From assembly GCA_031385325.1 (NCBI GenBank), contig JANNBJ010000092.1, positions 1-22,545 of the forward strand: a stretch of 22,545 nt of DNA. The letters run 5' to 3'. Below, one piece after another: positions 15,398 to 22,484 of this stretch (its first letter is position 1; each line of letters begins with the position of its first letter). Below the pieces are notes generated by a model. It was not told where the DNA came from. It did not search any database and saw only the letters and a list, made by a program, of their open reading frames with translations. This DNA comes from SYFY01 sp031385325. GTDB taxonomy: Bacteria > Pseudomonadota > Gammaproteobacteria > Pseudomonadales > Azotimanducaceae. A program made the translations under genes and the position numbers.

Positions 15398-16025
15398 AGA
15401 GATGATTTTCCTTGATGTAATTCAGTACCGTCGGTGGCAACCACTGATCGACACACTCCGCGCGCCGAAGACACTCTCTGATCATGGTGGATGAGATGGC
15501 TGGCAGGCTCTCATCCGAGAGCATGACTTCACCATGATGCTCACAAGACAGCGCACGAACACGACGCGGTCCGACGAAACGATCCAGCCCAGCAGACCAT
15601 ACAGCGCGATGATCGGGTCGCGTAAATACCAGAAAGCTGGTGAGTTGGAAGACTGTTTCTACCCGCCGCCAGCTGAGTATCTCGGCGAAGGCATCATCGC
15701 CAATGATCCATACCCGTCGCTCTGCGCGGTCGGCAAGGGCTCGCCGCTCCAGCAGGTCGATGGTGTAGGACGGTCCGGCACGGCCGAGATCCGACGCATC
15801 CGCAACAAGACCTTCAGAAGTTTCGCAAGCGAGCTGCACCATCGTCAGTCGATGTCGCGCTGGACTGATCACTGCGTTCGACCTCTTGTGATCCCGCTTG
15901 TGATAGGGGTCAGCCGCAACTACCAGATGCACGGTATCGATGCCGAGCAACCGCCGCGCCGTCTGCGCTGCGGCCAGATGCCCGACATGTACCGGATCAA
16001 ACGTTCCGCCAAGTAGGGCAATCAA
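15372..16025 (-). CDS. nadD: Nicotinate-nucleotide adenylyltransferase (TTG start)
   Basis: NadD adenylates nicotinic acid mononucleotide to deamido-NAD, a late step of NAD synthesis. The 217-residue product begins with the nucleotidyltransferase motif GGTFDPVHVGHL (6-17) and carries the second motif ISSTMIRECL (177-186). The homology begins right at the first residues, and the only possible start is TTG at 16025, which overlaps the proA stop as TTGA. Rare TTG initiation combined with this overlap implies low-level, coupled synthesis from the proA message. The end overlaps rsfS by 26 bp. Confidence 0.95.
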   Translation of the reverse strand: MIALLGGTFDPVHVGHLAAAQTARRLLGIDTVHLVVAADPYHKRDHKRSNAVISPARHRLTMVQLACETSEGLVADASDLGRAGPSYTIDLLERRALADRAERRVWIIGDDAFAEILSWRRVETVFQLTSFLVFTRPDHRAVWSAGLDRFVGPRRVRALSCEHHGEVMLSDESLPAISSTMIRECLRRAECVDQWLPPTVLNYIKENHLYEESREAS

Positions 16026-17296
16026 CGCTTGCGTACTTCGCCTTGTCCGTAGACTACGTACTTCTGGGTCGTCAGCCCTTCGAGACCAACCGGTCCCCTG
16101 GCATGCAGTTTGTCTGTGGAGATCCCGATTTCTGCGCCCAGACCAAATTCAAATCCGTCCGCAAATTGCGTTGACGTATTCACCATCACCGATGCTGAAT
16201 CCACTTCCGTGACAAATCGCCTGGAAGCCACCAGATCTGCAGTCACAATCGCATCGGTGTGCTGTGAGCCATAACAATTGATGTGCTCAATCGCCTCATC
16301 CAGCGATGCGACCACTCGTACGGCCAGTATTGGACCGAGGTATTCCGCATACCAGTCTTCTTCTGTTGCTGCACGGGCGGAGGGAAGGCGAGCCAGCGTG
16401 GCGGCACATCCCCTCAGTTCGACACCTGCAGCGATAAATCGCTGTTCCAGCAGTGGCAACAGTTCATCCGCACGATCCTGATGCACCAGCAACGTTTCAA
16501 TCGCATTGCAAACCGCGTACTTCTCGGTCTTCGAGTTCACGGCGATGTCTACCGCCATGCGCGTTTCAGCACTGGCATCGATATACACGTGGCAGATTCC
16601 ATCCAGGTGTTTGATGACCGGGATGCGTGTTTCGCTGGCAATCCGCTCGATCAGCCCTCGGCCACCTCGCGGAATAATCACGTCCACCAATCCAACCTGG
16701 CGAACCAGAGCTCCGACTGCCGCGCGATCCGTGGTATCAATCACCTGCACGGCTTCTACCGGCAGTCCCCCGGCGATCAGACCTTCAGCGATGCAACGAG
16801 CCAACGCCCGATTCGACTCGATGGATTCGCTGCCACCACGCAGGATGCAGGCATTCCCGGATTTCAGACACAGTGCCGCCGCATCAACGGTCACGTTGGG
16901 ACGCGACTCATAGATGATCCCGACAACTCCCAGGGGCACGCGCATTCGCCCAATCTGCAGACCGGATGGGACAAAGTGCAGGTCGCTGATCTGCCCGACC
17001 GGATCGGGCAAGGAATCGACTTGAAGTACACCTTCGATCATTCGATTGACGCCTGCCTGATCGATGGAGAGCCGGTCGAGCAGCGGTTGATCAAGGCCGG
17101 TTTTGCTGGCGCGCGCCAGATCGAGGGCGTTAGCCGCAATCAATGCATCGCCATGGCGAGCGAGGGACTCGGCGATGCCTCGTAATGCCAGTGAGCGGGC
17201 ATTGGTTGGTGCAGCAGCCATGCGACGGGACGCCTGCCGGGCCCGTTCGGCAATGGCACGTATCTGGAGATCGACATCTGTCAGCGGTGCATTCAT
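16022..17296 (-). CDS. proA: Gamma-glutamyl phosphate reductase
   Basis: ProA reduces gamma-glutamyl phosphate with NADPH to glutamate-5-semialdehyde, the second step of proline synthesis. The 424-residue aldehyde-dehydrogenase-superfamily protein has PLGVVGIIYESRPNVTVDAAALCLKSGNA (121-149), IPRGGRGLIERI (208-219) and catalytic Cys263 in KYAVCNAIETLLVH. I chose the ATG at 17296 because AAGG lies 7 nt upstream; a GTG at 17302 is an alternative. The partner gene proB is not in the window. The stop overlaps the TTG start of nadD. A promoter-like TATAAT lies in the 144-bp gap before the gene. Confidence 0.97.
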   Translation of the reverse strand: MNAPLTDVDLQIRAIAERARQASRRMAAAPTNARSLALRGIAESLARHGDALIAANALDLARASKTGLDQPLLDRLSIDQAGVNRMIEGVLQVDSLPDPVGQISDLHFVPSGLQIGRMRVPLGVVGIIYESRPNVTVDAAALCLKSGNACILRGGSESIESNRALARCIAEGLIAGGLPVEAVQVIDTTDRAAVGALVRQVGLVDVIIPRGGRGLIERIASETRIPVIKHLDGICHVYIDASAETRMAVDIAVNSKTEKYAVCNAIETLLVHQDRADELLPLLEQRFIAAGVELRGCAATLARLPSARAATEEDWYAEYLGPILAVRVVASLDEAIEHINCYGSQHTDAIVTADLVASRRFVTEVDSASVMVNTSTQFADGFEFGLGAEIGISTDKLHARGPVGLEGLTTQKYVVYGQGEVRKR

Positions 17297-17338
17297 TTGC
17301 ACACCTTCCCTGATCCCGGAATGAACTCAACAACGCCA

Positions 17339-17367
17339 ATTATAACCAGAAAGGCCGGTGGATCAGT
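17339..17367 (-). promoter_or_regulatory. Candidate promoter for proA (perfect -10)
   Basis: On the minus strand a perfect TATAAT occurs at 17339-17344, about 40 bp before the proA ATG, preceded by CTGGT. At 17-nt spacing the -35 region reads ACTGAT (17362-17367), a weak match to TTGACA. The good -10 and its position just ahead of proA support a promoter that serves proA and the long run of genes behind it. Confidence 0.5.
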
Positions 17368-17391
17368 CATTTATGGGCCATGAGCCGTTCA

Positions 17392-17420
17392 GTACCATGC
17401 GTATGGAAGTTAACTGGTAC
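17392..17420. other. Nested inverted repeats between the Lon-domain gene and proA
   Basis: GTACCA (17392-17397) and TGGTAC (17415-17420) are a 6-bp inverted repeat 17 nt apart. Within and overlapping them CCAT-GCGT-ATGG (17395-17406) forms a second small hairpin. They lie 20 nt after the stop of the upstream gene and before the proA promoter. No U-run follows, so a terminator is not supported; an operator is possible. Confidence 0.3.
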
Positions 17421-17440
17421 GGGCGTCAAAAGTGTCGGGT

Positions 17441-18067
17441 TTAGAAAGTACGCACTGGGGGATCACCTCGCAGCTTGGACACAAGTCGTCTGAGTTCCGC
17501 AAGACGCTCGCGCGGAGACTGCATTTGCAGCAGGCTCTGTTTGATCTCAGGTTCAATCGGCAACAGCTCGGCAAGTCGCCAACTGACCGAGCGTCCATCG
17601 TCAAAGTCCACCTGGAGGCCCAGCTTCTGAACCATTGGATGCATCACCAGCTCGCGAAGAATGTCCACCAGCGCCTCATCGTCCGGCAGGAGCCCGGCAG
17701 GTGGTTCATCGACCAGAAGTTCAACCTGGGCGAGGAGAAGATGATCGGCCTGTTCACGCGTACTGGTCACCCGGAACTTTCGATCGCCCTTGCAGACGAT
17801 GCCCAGCATACCGTCACTCAGCTGATTGAAATCAGCGATACCGGCAGTGGTGCCCACTGAAAAGATCTCCGGCTGCACGTCTTCACGCTGCAGCCGCGCC
17901 TCAACACCCTGACGGATCAACACGACACCAAACGGCTCGTTCTGGCGGGTACAACGGCGGACCATGTCCACGTAGCGGGTTTCAAAGATTCGAAGCGGCA
18001 AAGTTCCGGCCGGAAACAACACCGTGCGCAAGGGGAACAATGCAATCTCCAGACGCTCCACCACCAC
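17441..18067 (-). CDS. Stand-alone Lon N-terminal (substrate-binding) domain protein
   Basis: The 208-residue product matches the LON substrate-binding domain (PUA-like plus helical bundle) and nothing else. It starts IALFPLRTVLFPAGTLPLRIFETRYVDMVRRC, the standard N-terminal block, followed by FGVVLIRQG and a glycine-containing GTTAGIADFNQLSDGMLGIVCKGDRKFRV segment. It lacks the AAA+ ATPase and Ser-Lys protease domains of Lon, so it cannot be a protease itself. Such solo proteins are common near housekeeping genes in proteobacteria, but their function is not established. The start is the first of three tandem GTG codons (18067), 9 nt after a strong AGGAGG. It is transcribed towards proA. Confidence 0.9.
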   Translation of the reverse strand: MVVERLEIALFPLRTVLFPAGTLPLRIFETRYVDMVRRCTRQNEPFGVVLIRQGVEARLQREDVQPEIFSVGTTAGIADFNQLSDGMLGIVCKGDRKFRVTSTREQADHLLLAQVELLVDEPPAGLLPDDEALVDILRELVMHPMVQKLGLQVDFDDGRSVSWRLAELLPIEPEIKQSLLQMQSPRERLAELRRLVSKLRGDPPVRTF

Positions 18068-18165
18068 TCCTGGCCACCTCCTGCAATTCCGAAACGTTCA
18101 ATCCCAAGACCTGGACTATTAACGGCCACGGCTGTGACCATCTCGCCAAACCGGTCCACCGTTGA

Positions 18166-18205
18166 TTGTCAGGGAGCGGTTAACATGACAACTCGAAGAA
18201 TCGAG
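18166..18205. promoter_or_regulatory. Symmetric elements in the lonN/hydrolase divergent spacer
   Basis: The 152-bp spacer between the divergent Lon-domain gene and the hydrolase gene contains TTGTCA (18166-18171) facing TGACAA (18186-18191), with the palindrome GTTAAC (18179-18184) between them. Directly next to this is CTCGA-AGAA-TCGAG (18192-18205). Such symmetry 15-55 bp before the hydrolase ATG is consistent with an operator or leader hairpin. No convincing -35/-10 pair was found. Confidence 0.35.
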
Positions 18206-18219
18206 CCTGGAAGCCTCTT

Positions 18220-18975
18220 ATGCAACAACAGATGCAAGACTATTCGAAGCGCTCCTTCGTGGCTCCACTCGCCAACGGAGTCAACGTCAGCCACGACGTC
18301 TACACAGCAGGCCATGGTCCCGTCGTGGTGATCATCCAGGAATTGCCAGGCATTGGTCCGCAGACCCTGGCGCTTGCCGCTCGGCTGCGCGACGCGGGTT
18401 TTACCACGGTACTGCCACATCTCTTTGGCCCGCTCGGCAAGATTTCGATGGTTGGCAACCTCGTGCGCGTCATATGTATGCGACGGGAATTCAGGTTGCT
18501 GGAGAAGCATGGGGCCAGCCCGATCGTCGACTGGTTGCGCGCTCTGTGTCAGGAGCTGCGCGTGCTGCACGGTGTCAAGGGTGTTGCGACCATCGGCATG
18601 TGCCTGACCGGCAATTTCGCGATCTCGCTGATGGCCGACGATAGCGTGCTCGCCGGGGTCGCGTCGCAACCCTCAATGCCTATCCGCGATCAGTCCGCGC
18701 TGCACATGTCGCCTACGGACATCGAGCAGATCAGATCGAGGCTGGACGCAACTCAGCCAATGCTGGGTTACCGTTTTGCTGAAGACAGCCTGTGCACCGC
18801 TGCGAAATTCACGGCCCTGGACAAGGCATTCAACACCGACCGCGAACGAATCCGCCTGCGAACCCTGCCAGGGAAGGGACACTCTGTTCTGACGCTGGAC
18901 TTCGTTGACTCGACAGACCATCCCACGACTCAGGCACTTGCAGAGATCATCAACTACTTTCGCAGCGCGCTTTAA
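18220..18975 (+). CDS. Dienelactone hydrolase family protein (alpha/beta hydrolase)
   Basis: The 251-residue product fits the dienelactone-hydrolase (DLH) family of alpha/beta hydrolases, whose members hydrolyse lactones or esters with a Cys-Asp-His triad. The N-terminal block VVVIIQELPGIGPQTLALAARLRDAGFTTVLPHLFG is typical. The nucleophile elbow is GMCLTGN with Cys128; most family members have GFCFGG. A late ED pair (188-189, YRFAEDSLC) and His221 in GKGHSVLT complete a plausible triad. There is no signal peptide, so it should be cytosolic. It stands alone on the plus strand between minus-strand genes and its substrate cannot be inferred from context. An in-frame ATG at 18232 is an alternative start. 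Confidence 0.85.
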   Translation: MQQQMQDYSKRSFVAPLANGVNVSHDVYTAGHGPVVVIIQELPGIGPQTLALAARLRDAGFTTVLPHLFGPLGKISMVGNLVRVICMRREFRLLEKHGASPIVDWLRALCQELRVLHGVKGVATIGMCLTGNFAISLMADDSVLAGVASQPSMPIRDQSALHMSPTDIEQIRSRLDATQPMLGYRFAEDSLCTAAKFTALDKAFNTDRERIRLRTLPGKGHSVLTLDFVDSTDHPTTQALAEIINYFRSAL

Positions 18976-19035
18976 GTTTTTGAATCACAGCTCGCGATAC
19001 CTACGCGTTTCATCCAGCGCTTGGTTCCGAGTGTT

Positions 19036-19509
19036 TTAGAACGGAATGTCGTCGTCGAAATCATCGTCTGCCGGCAACGTCGGGCGATTGTCGTAGGCCG
19101 GCCCGGGGGATGACTGACGCGATTCGAAACCACTTGGAGCGCCACCACCGGCTCCACCAGCGGGACGGCCTTCACCCTTGCCATCAAGCATCTGCATTTC
19201 ACGGGCGACAATTTCTGTGCGGTAGTGCTTCTGGCCATCCTTGTCCCAGGATTGCGTTCGCAACTGCCCTTCAAGATAGACCTTGGACCCTTTGCGCAGA
19301 TATTCCGATGCGATTTCAGCCAGTCGCTTGAAGCACACGATGTTGTGCCACTCGGTGCGCTCCTGGGTCTGGCCACTTTGTTTATCTCGCCAGCCTTCCG
19401 AGGTAGCAATACTGAAAGTAGTCACCGGGTCGCCGCTGGGCAGATACTTCGTTTCCGGATCGCGACCAAGGTTGCCGACGAGGATGACTTTATTGATACC
19501 GCGTGCCAT
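19036..19509 (-). CDS. ssb: Single-stranded DNA-binding protein
   Basis: SSB coats single-stranded DNA during replication, recombination and repair and recruits partners through its C-terminal tip. The 157-residue product has the OB-fold (about 1-112) beginning MARGINKVILVGNLGRDPE, with TEWHNIVCFKRLAEIASEYLRKGSKVYLEGQLRT in the middle, then a flexible Gly/Ser/Pro-rich linker and the acidic partner-binding tip DDDIPF. It diverges from uvrA, as in E. coli and many gammaproteobacteria. The ribosome binding site (GAGAG) is weak. Confidence 0.97.
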   Translation of the reverse strand: MARGINKVILVGNLGRDPETKYLPSGDPVTTFSIATSEGWRDKQSGQTQERTEWHNIVCFKRLAEIASEYLRKGSKVYLEGQLRTQSWDKDGQKHYRTEIVAREMQMLDGKGEGRPAGGAGGGAPSGFESRQSSPGPAYDNRPTLPADDDFDDDIPF

Positions 19510-19529
19510 GAGGGTGCTCTCGCTGATCG

Positions 19530-19553
19530 CTGCTGGTGGTTTGAAGCCAGCAG
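19530..19553. promoter_or_regulatory. 7-bp inverted repeat at the ssb promoter/transcription start
   Basis: CTGCTGG (19530-19536) and CCAGCAG (19547-19553) form a perfect inverted repeat with a 10-bp spacer. It overlaps the end of the candidate -10 and the likely start site of ssb, where a repressor would be effective; it could equally form a leader hairpin. It does not match the E. coli LexA box (CTGT-N8-ACAG) in sequence or spacing. Confidence 0.4.
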
Positions 19554-19580
19554 TCTAAACCAAGCCACGACGCACGCCAA
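19552..19580 (-). promoter_or_regulatory. Candidate sigma70 promoter for ssb
   Basis: On the minus strand TTGGCG (19575-19580) and TAGACT (19552-19557) are exactly 17 nt apart, each matching four of six consensus bases. The start would lie about 35 nt before the ssb ATG. It is 88 bp away from the palindromic element at 19668-19834, so that element does not disrupt it. Confidence 0.45.
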
Positions 19581-19667
19581 AATGATTGGTCACCCGGTTT
19601 CGCGTGCGCACTCGGCGATTCGCTTGCTGCGATCTGGCTCACCCGCTATCGTCGGTGGTTCGCCCCT

Positions 19668-19685
19668 TAGGAGTCTGCGCGGCAG
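19668..19685 (+). repeat. Left terminal inverted repeat of the palindromic element
   Basis: TAGGAGTCTGCGCGGCAG is perfectly complementary to the right end at 19817-19834. If TA is the duplicated target, the element proper begins with GGAGTC. Confidence 0.85.
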
Positions 19686-19816
19686 AAGATCGACTGGCTG
19701 CGGCGGCGCCACTTCGGTCCTATTTTCCGTTCGTTTTCGTTGCGTAGCACCCACTACGCGCCTCAAACAAACGGAAAATAGGCCTCGAATTGACACTCGC
19801 CTCGCTCCGCCGCCTA

Positions 19817-19834
19817 CTGCCGCGCAGACTCCTA
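19817..19834 (-). repeat. Right terminal inverted repeat of the palindromic element
   Basis: CTGCCGCGCAGACTCCTA is the exact reverse complement of 19668-19685. It ends 34 bp before the uvrA start codon. Confidence 0.85.
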
Positions 19835-19868
19835 GGGCACTCCCAACCTTTGAGACAATCGTAATATC

Positions 19869-22484
19869 GTGGCGGACACCATTTCGGTGCGAGGTGCGCG
19901 CACCCACAATCTGAAGAACATCGATCTGGATCTGCCACGCGACAAACTCGTGGTGATCACCGGGCTCTCGGGGTCAGGCAAGTCATCGCTGGCTTTCGAT
20001 ACTTTGTACGCCGAAGGGCAGCGACGCTACGTCGAATCACTGTCGGCTTATGCAAGGCAATTCCTGTCGATGATGGAGAAACCGGACGTCGATCATATCG
20101 AGGGACTGTCGCCCGCGATTTCCATCGAACAGAAGTCGACCTCACACAACCCTCGCTCAACCGTTGGCACGATCACCGAAATATACGACTACCTACGCCT
20201 GCTTTACGCCCGGGTTGGCGAGCCTAGATGCCCCACCCACGACGCACCGCTTGCGGCACAAACCGTCAGTCAAATGGTGGATCAGGTACTCGCATTGCCG
20301 GGCGACAGACGCATCATGATCCTCGCGCCGGTCATCAACGATCGCAAAGGCGAGCACCTGCACGTATTCAAGGAGCTGGTTGCCGGTGGTTTTATTCGCG
20401 CGCGCGTGGACGGACTTGTTGTCGATCTGGATAGCCCGCCGGATCTGGACAAGAACAAAAAACACACCATCGAAGCTGTCATCGATCGATTGCGTGTACG
20501 TGAAGACATCAAACAACGGCTCTCCGAATCATTCGAAACCGCGCTGCAACTCGCTGAAGGGGTGGCCCGCGTGTGCGACATGGACAACGCCGACACGGAG
20601 GAACTGATCTTCAGCGCCCGCTTTGCCTGTCCATATTGCGGTTACAGCATCAGCGAACTCGAGCCTCGCATGTTTTCCTTCAACAACCCGGCCGGCGCAT
20701 GCACCGAGTGTGATGGCCTGGGCGTCACACAGTTCTTTGATCCGGACCTGTTGATCGGGGACCCTGAACTGTCGCTTGCCGAAGGAGCGATCCGCGGCTG
20801 GGACCGGAAGAACATCTACTACTTCCACATGCTTTCATCGCTGGCCAAGCACTACGGCTTCGACGTCGATGTGCCATACAAGAAACTCAGCAAAAAACAC
20901 CAGAAGGCCATTCTGCAGGGTAGTGGAACTGAGCGGATCGACTTCACCTATGTGAATGAACGGGGCGACAGCATTCAGCGGCGCCATCGGTTCGAAGGGG
21001 TGATCCCCAACATGGATCGACGCTATCGTGAAACAGACAGCTCGATGGTGCGTGAAAACCTGCAGAAATACCTGCGTAGCGCGGCCTGTCCTTCCTGTTC
21101 GGGTTCGCGACTGCGTGAAGCCTCGCGTCACGTTTTCATCAACGGCACCAATCTCCCGCAAATCACAACACGCGCCGTGGAAGATGCGCTGTCCTATTTT
21201 GGCGGCCTCAAACTGCTGGGTCAGCGCGCCACCATCGCGTCGAAGATCCTCAAGGAAATCCAGGCGCGACTGCAATTTCTGGTTGATGTCGGCCTCAACT
21301 ATCTGACACTCGATCGAAGTGCCGACACCCTCTCCGGTGGAGAGGCGCAGCGCATTCGGCTGGCGAGCCAGATCGGTGCAGGGCTGGTTGGCGTGATGTA
21401 CATCCTCGATGAACCGTCCATTGGTCTGCATCAGCGCGACAACGAGCGATTGCTTCGAACGCTCACCCACCTTCGAGATCTCGGCAATACCGTATTGGTG
21501 GTCGAGCACGACGAAGAAGCTATCCGCTCTGCCGACTACATCGTCGACATCGGTCCCGGGGCTGGCGTACATGGCGGTCACATCGTCGCTCAAGGAAAGC
21601 TGAAGGACATTCTCGCCAGCAAAAACTCGATCACCGGTCAGTATCTAAGCGGAGCCCGCCGGATCGCAATCCCTGCCAAACGCCATCCGATGCAAGCCGA
21701 ACTGTGCATCAAGCTCATCGGCGCGTCGGGTAATAATCTCCAGGATGTCACCATCGAAATTCCCTGCGGACTGATGACGTGTGTGACCGGGGTTTCCGGT
21801 TCTGGCAAGTCCACCCTGATCAATCACACGCTGTTTCCCATCGCAGCACAAAAACTGAACGGCGCGACAACCATCAAACCAGGCCCGTTCCGCAGCATCG
21901 AAGGACTTCATCACGTCGACAAGGTGGTCGATATCGACCAGAGCCCGATCGGCCGAACACCTCGTTCAAACCCGGCAACGTACACCGGCTTGTTTACACC
22001 CATTCGGGAACTCTTCGCCCAGACGCAGGAAGCCAGAGCCCGCGGTTATCTTGCGGGCCGGTTCAGCTTCAACGTCAAGGGCGGACGTTGTGAAGCTTGT
22101 CAGGGCGACGGTGTCATCAAAGTTGAGATGCACTTTCTTCCGGACATCTATGTGTCCTGTGACGTGTGTCATGGCAAACGGTACAACCGCGAAACGCTCG
22201 ATGTTGTCTACAAGGCGAAAAACATCCACGACGTGCTGAACATGACCGTGGAAGAAGCTCGCGTATTTTTCGATGCCGTGCCGACCCTGTCTTCCAAATT
22301 GCAGACACTGATGGACGTAGGCCTGTCCTACATCCGACTTGGCCAGAGCGCCACCACCCTCTCTGGCGGTGAAGCACAACGCGTGAAGCTGTCACGGGAG
22401 CTGTCGCGCCGCGACACTGGAAAGACGCTCTATATTCTGGAATTTGATACCGGAAACGTGCGTACTATCACCACAGGAAAATAA
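19869..22484 (+). CDS. uvrA: Excinuclease ABC subunit A, C-terminally truncated/chimeric
   Basis: UvrA recognises damaged DNA and loads UvrB in nucleotide excision repair. The first 857 residues are canonical: Walker A of NBD1 (GLSGSGKSSLAF, from residue 32), zinc modules with CPYC...CTEC, CPSC and CEAC...CDVC, the first ABC signature LSGGEAQR near 488, Walker A of NBD2 (GVSGSGKSTL, near 640) and the second signature near 830. Homology then stops abruptly: where KTLYILDEPTTGLHF is expected the frame reads KTLYIL followed by EFDTGNVRTITTGK and a stop. The second Walker B Asp-Glu and about 80 residues are lost, so this product should not be a working UvrA. The start is GTG at 19869; no strong ribosome binding site is visible, and the palindromic element lies just upstream. 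Confidence 0.93.
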   Translation: MADTISVRGARTHNLKNIDLDLPRDKLVVITGLSGSGKSSLAFDTLYAEGQRRYVESLSAYARQFLSMMEKPDVDHIEGLSPAISIEQKSTSHNPRSTVGTITEIYDYLRLLYARVGEPRCPTHDAPLAAQTVSQMVDQVLALPGDRRIMILAPVINDRKGEHLHVFKELVAGGFIRARVDGLVVDLDSPPDLDKNKKHTIEAVIDRLRVREDIKQRLSESFETALQLAEGVARVCDMDNADTEELIFSARFACPYCGYSISELEPRMFSFNNPAGACTECDGLGVTQFFDPDLLIGDPELSLAEGAIRGWDRKNIYYFHMLSSLAKHYGFDVDVPYKKLSKKHQKAILQGSGTERIDFTYVNERGDSIQRRHRFEGVIPNMDRRYRETDSSMVRENLQKYLRSAACPSCSGSRLREASRHVFINGTNLPQITTRAVEDALSYFGGLKLLGQRATIASKILKEIQARLQFLVDVGLNYLTLDRSADTLSGGEAQRIRLASQIGAGLVGVMYILDEPSIGLHQRDNERLLRTLTHLRDLGNTVLVVEHDEEAIRSADYIVDIGPGAGVHGGHIVAQGKLKDILASKNSITGQYLSGARRIAIPAKRHPMQAELCIKLIGASGNNLQDVTIEIPCGLMTCVTGVSGSGKSTLINHTLFPIAAQKLNGATTIKPGPFRSIEGLHHVDKVVDIDQSPIGRTPRSNPATYTGLFTPIRELFAQTQEARARGYLAGRFSFNVKGGRCEACQGDGVIKVEMHFLPDIYVSCDVCHGKRYNRETLDVVYKAKNIHDVLNMTVEEARVFFDAVPTLSSKLQTLMDVGLSYIRLGQSATTLSGGEAQRVKLSRELSRRDTGKTLYILEFDTGNVRTITTGK

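Larger units (their letters stand above)
19668..19834. mobile_element. 167-bp MITE-like, TA-flanked palindromic element in the ssb-uvrA spacer
   Basis: The segment starts and ends with perfect 18-bp inverted repeats that include a terminal TA on each side, the pattern left by Tc1/mariner-IS630 type insertion at TA. Inside, CCTATTTTCCGTT (19719-19731) is repeated inverted at 19770-19782, and GCGTAG/CTACGC (19742-19747/19754-19759) caps the centre. Almost the whole element can therefore fold into one long imperfect hairpin. It has no credible gene, so it would be non-autonomous. A REP/BIME-like chromosomal repeat is the alternative. Copy number elsewhere cannot be judged from one window. Confidence 0.7.

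Noticed and set aside
16283..17185. 300-codon plus-strand frame opposite proA
   Set aside because: Antisense shadow of a complete ProA gene.
18976..19035. Possible bidirectional terminator between the hydrolase gene and ssb
   Set aside because: The 60-bp convergent gap has a short T-run and scattered CGCG pairs but no stable stem next to the T-run.
19510..19868. Search for a standard LexA (SOS) box between ssb and uvrA
   Set aside because: No CTGT-N8-ACAG match was found; the CTGCTGG/CCAGCAG repeat has the wrong spacing.
19590..19914. Frames across the palindromic element (105 codons minus, 229 codons plus)
   Set aside because: They run through inverted repeats and, on the plus side, the antisense of ssb; translation is Arg-rich and without domain signals, so I do not call a gene or transposase.
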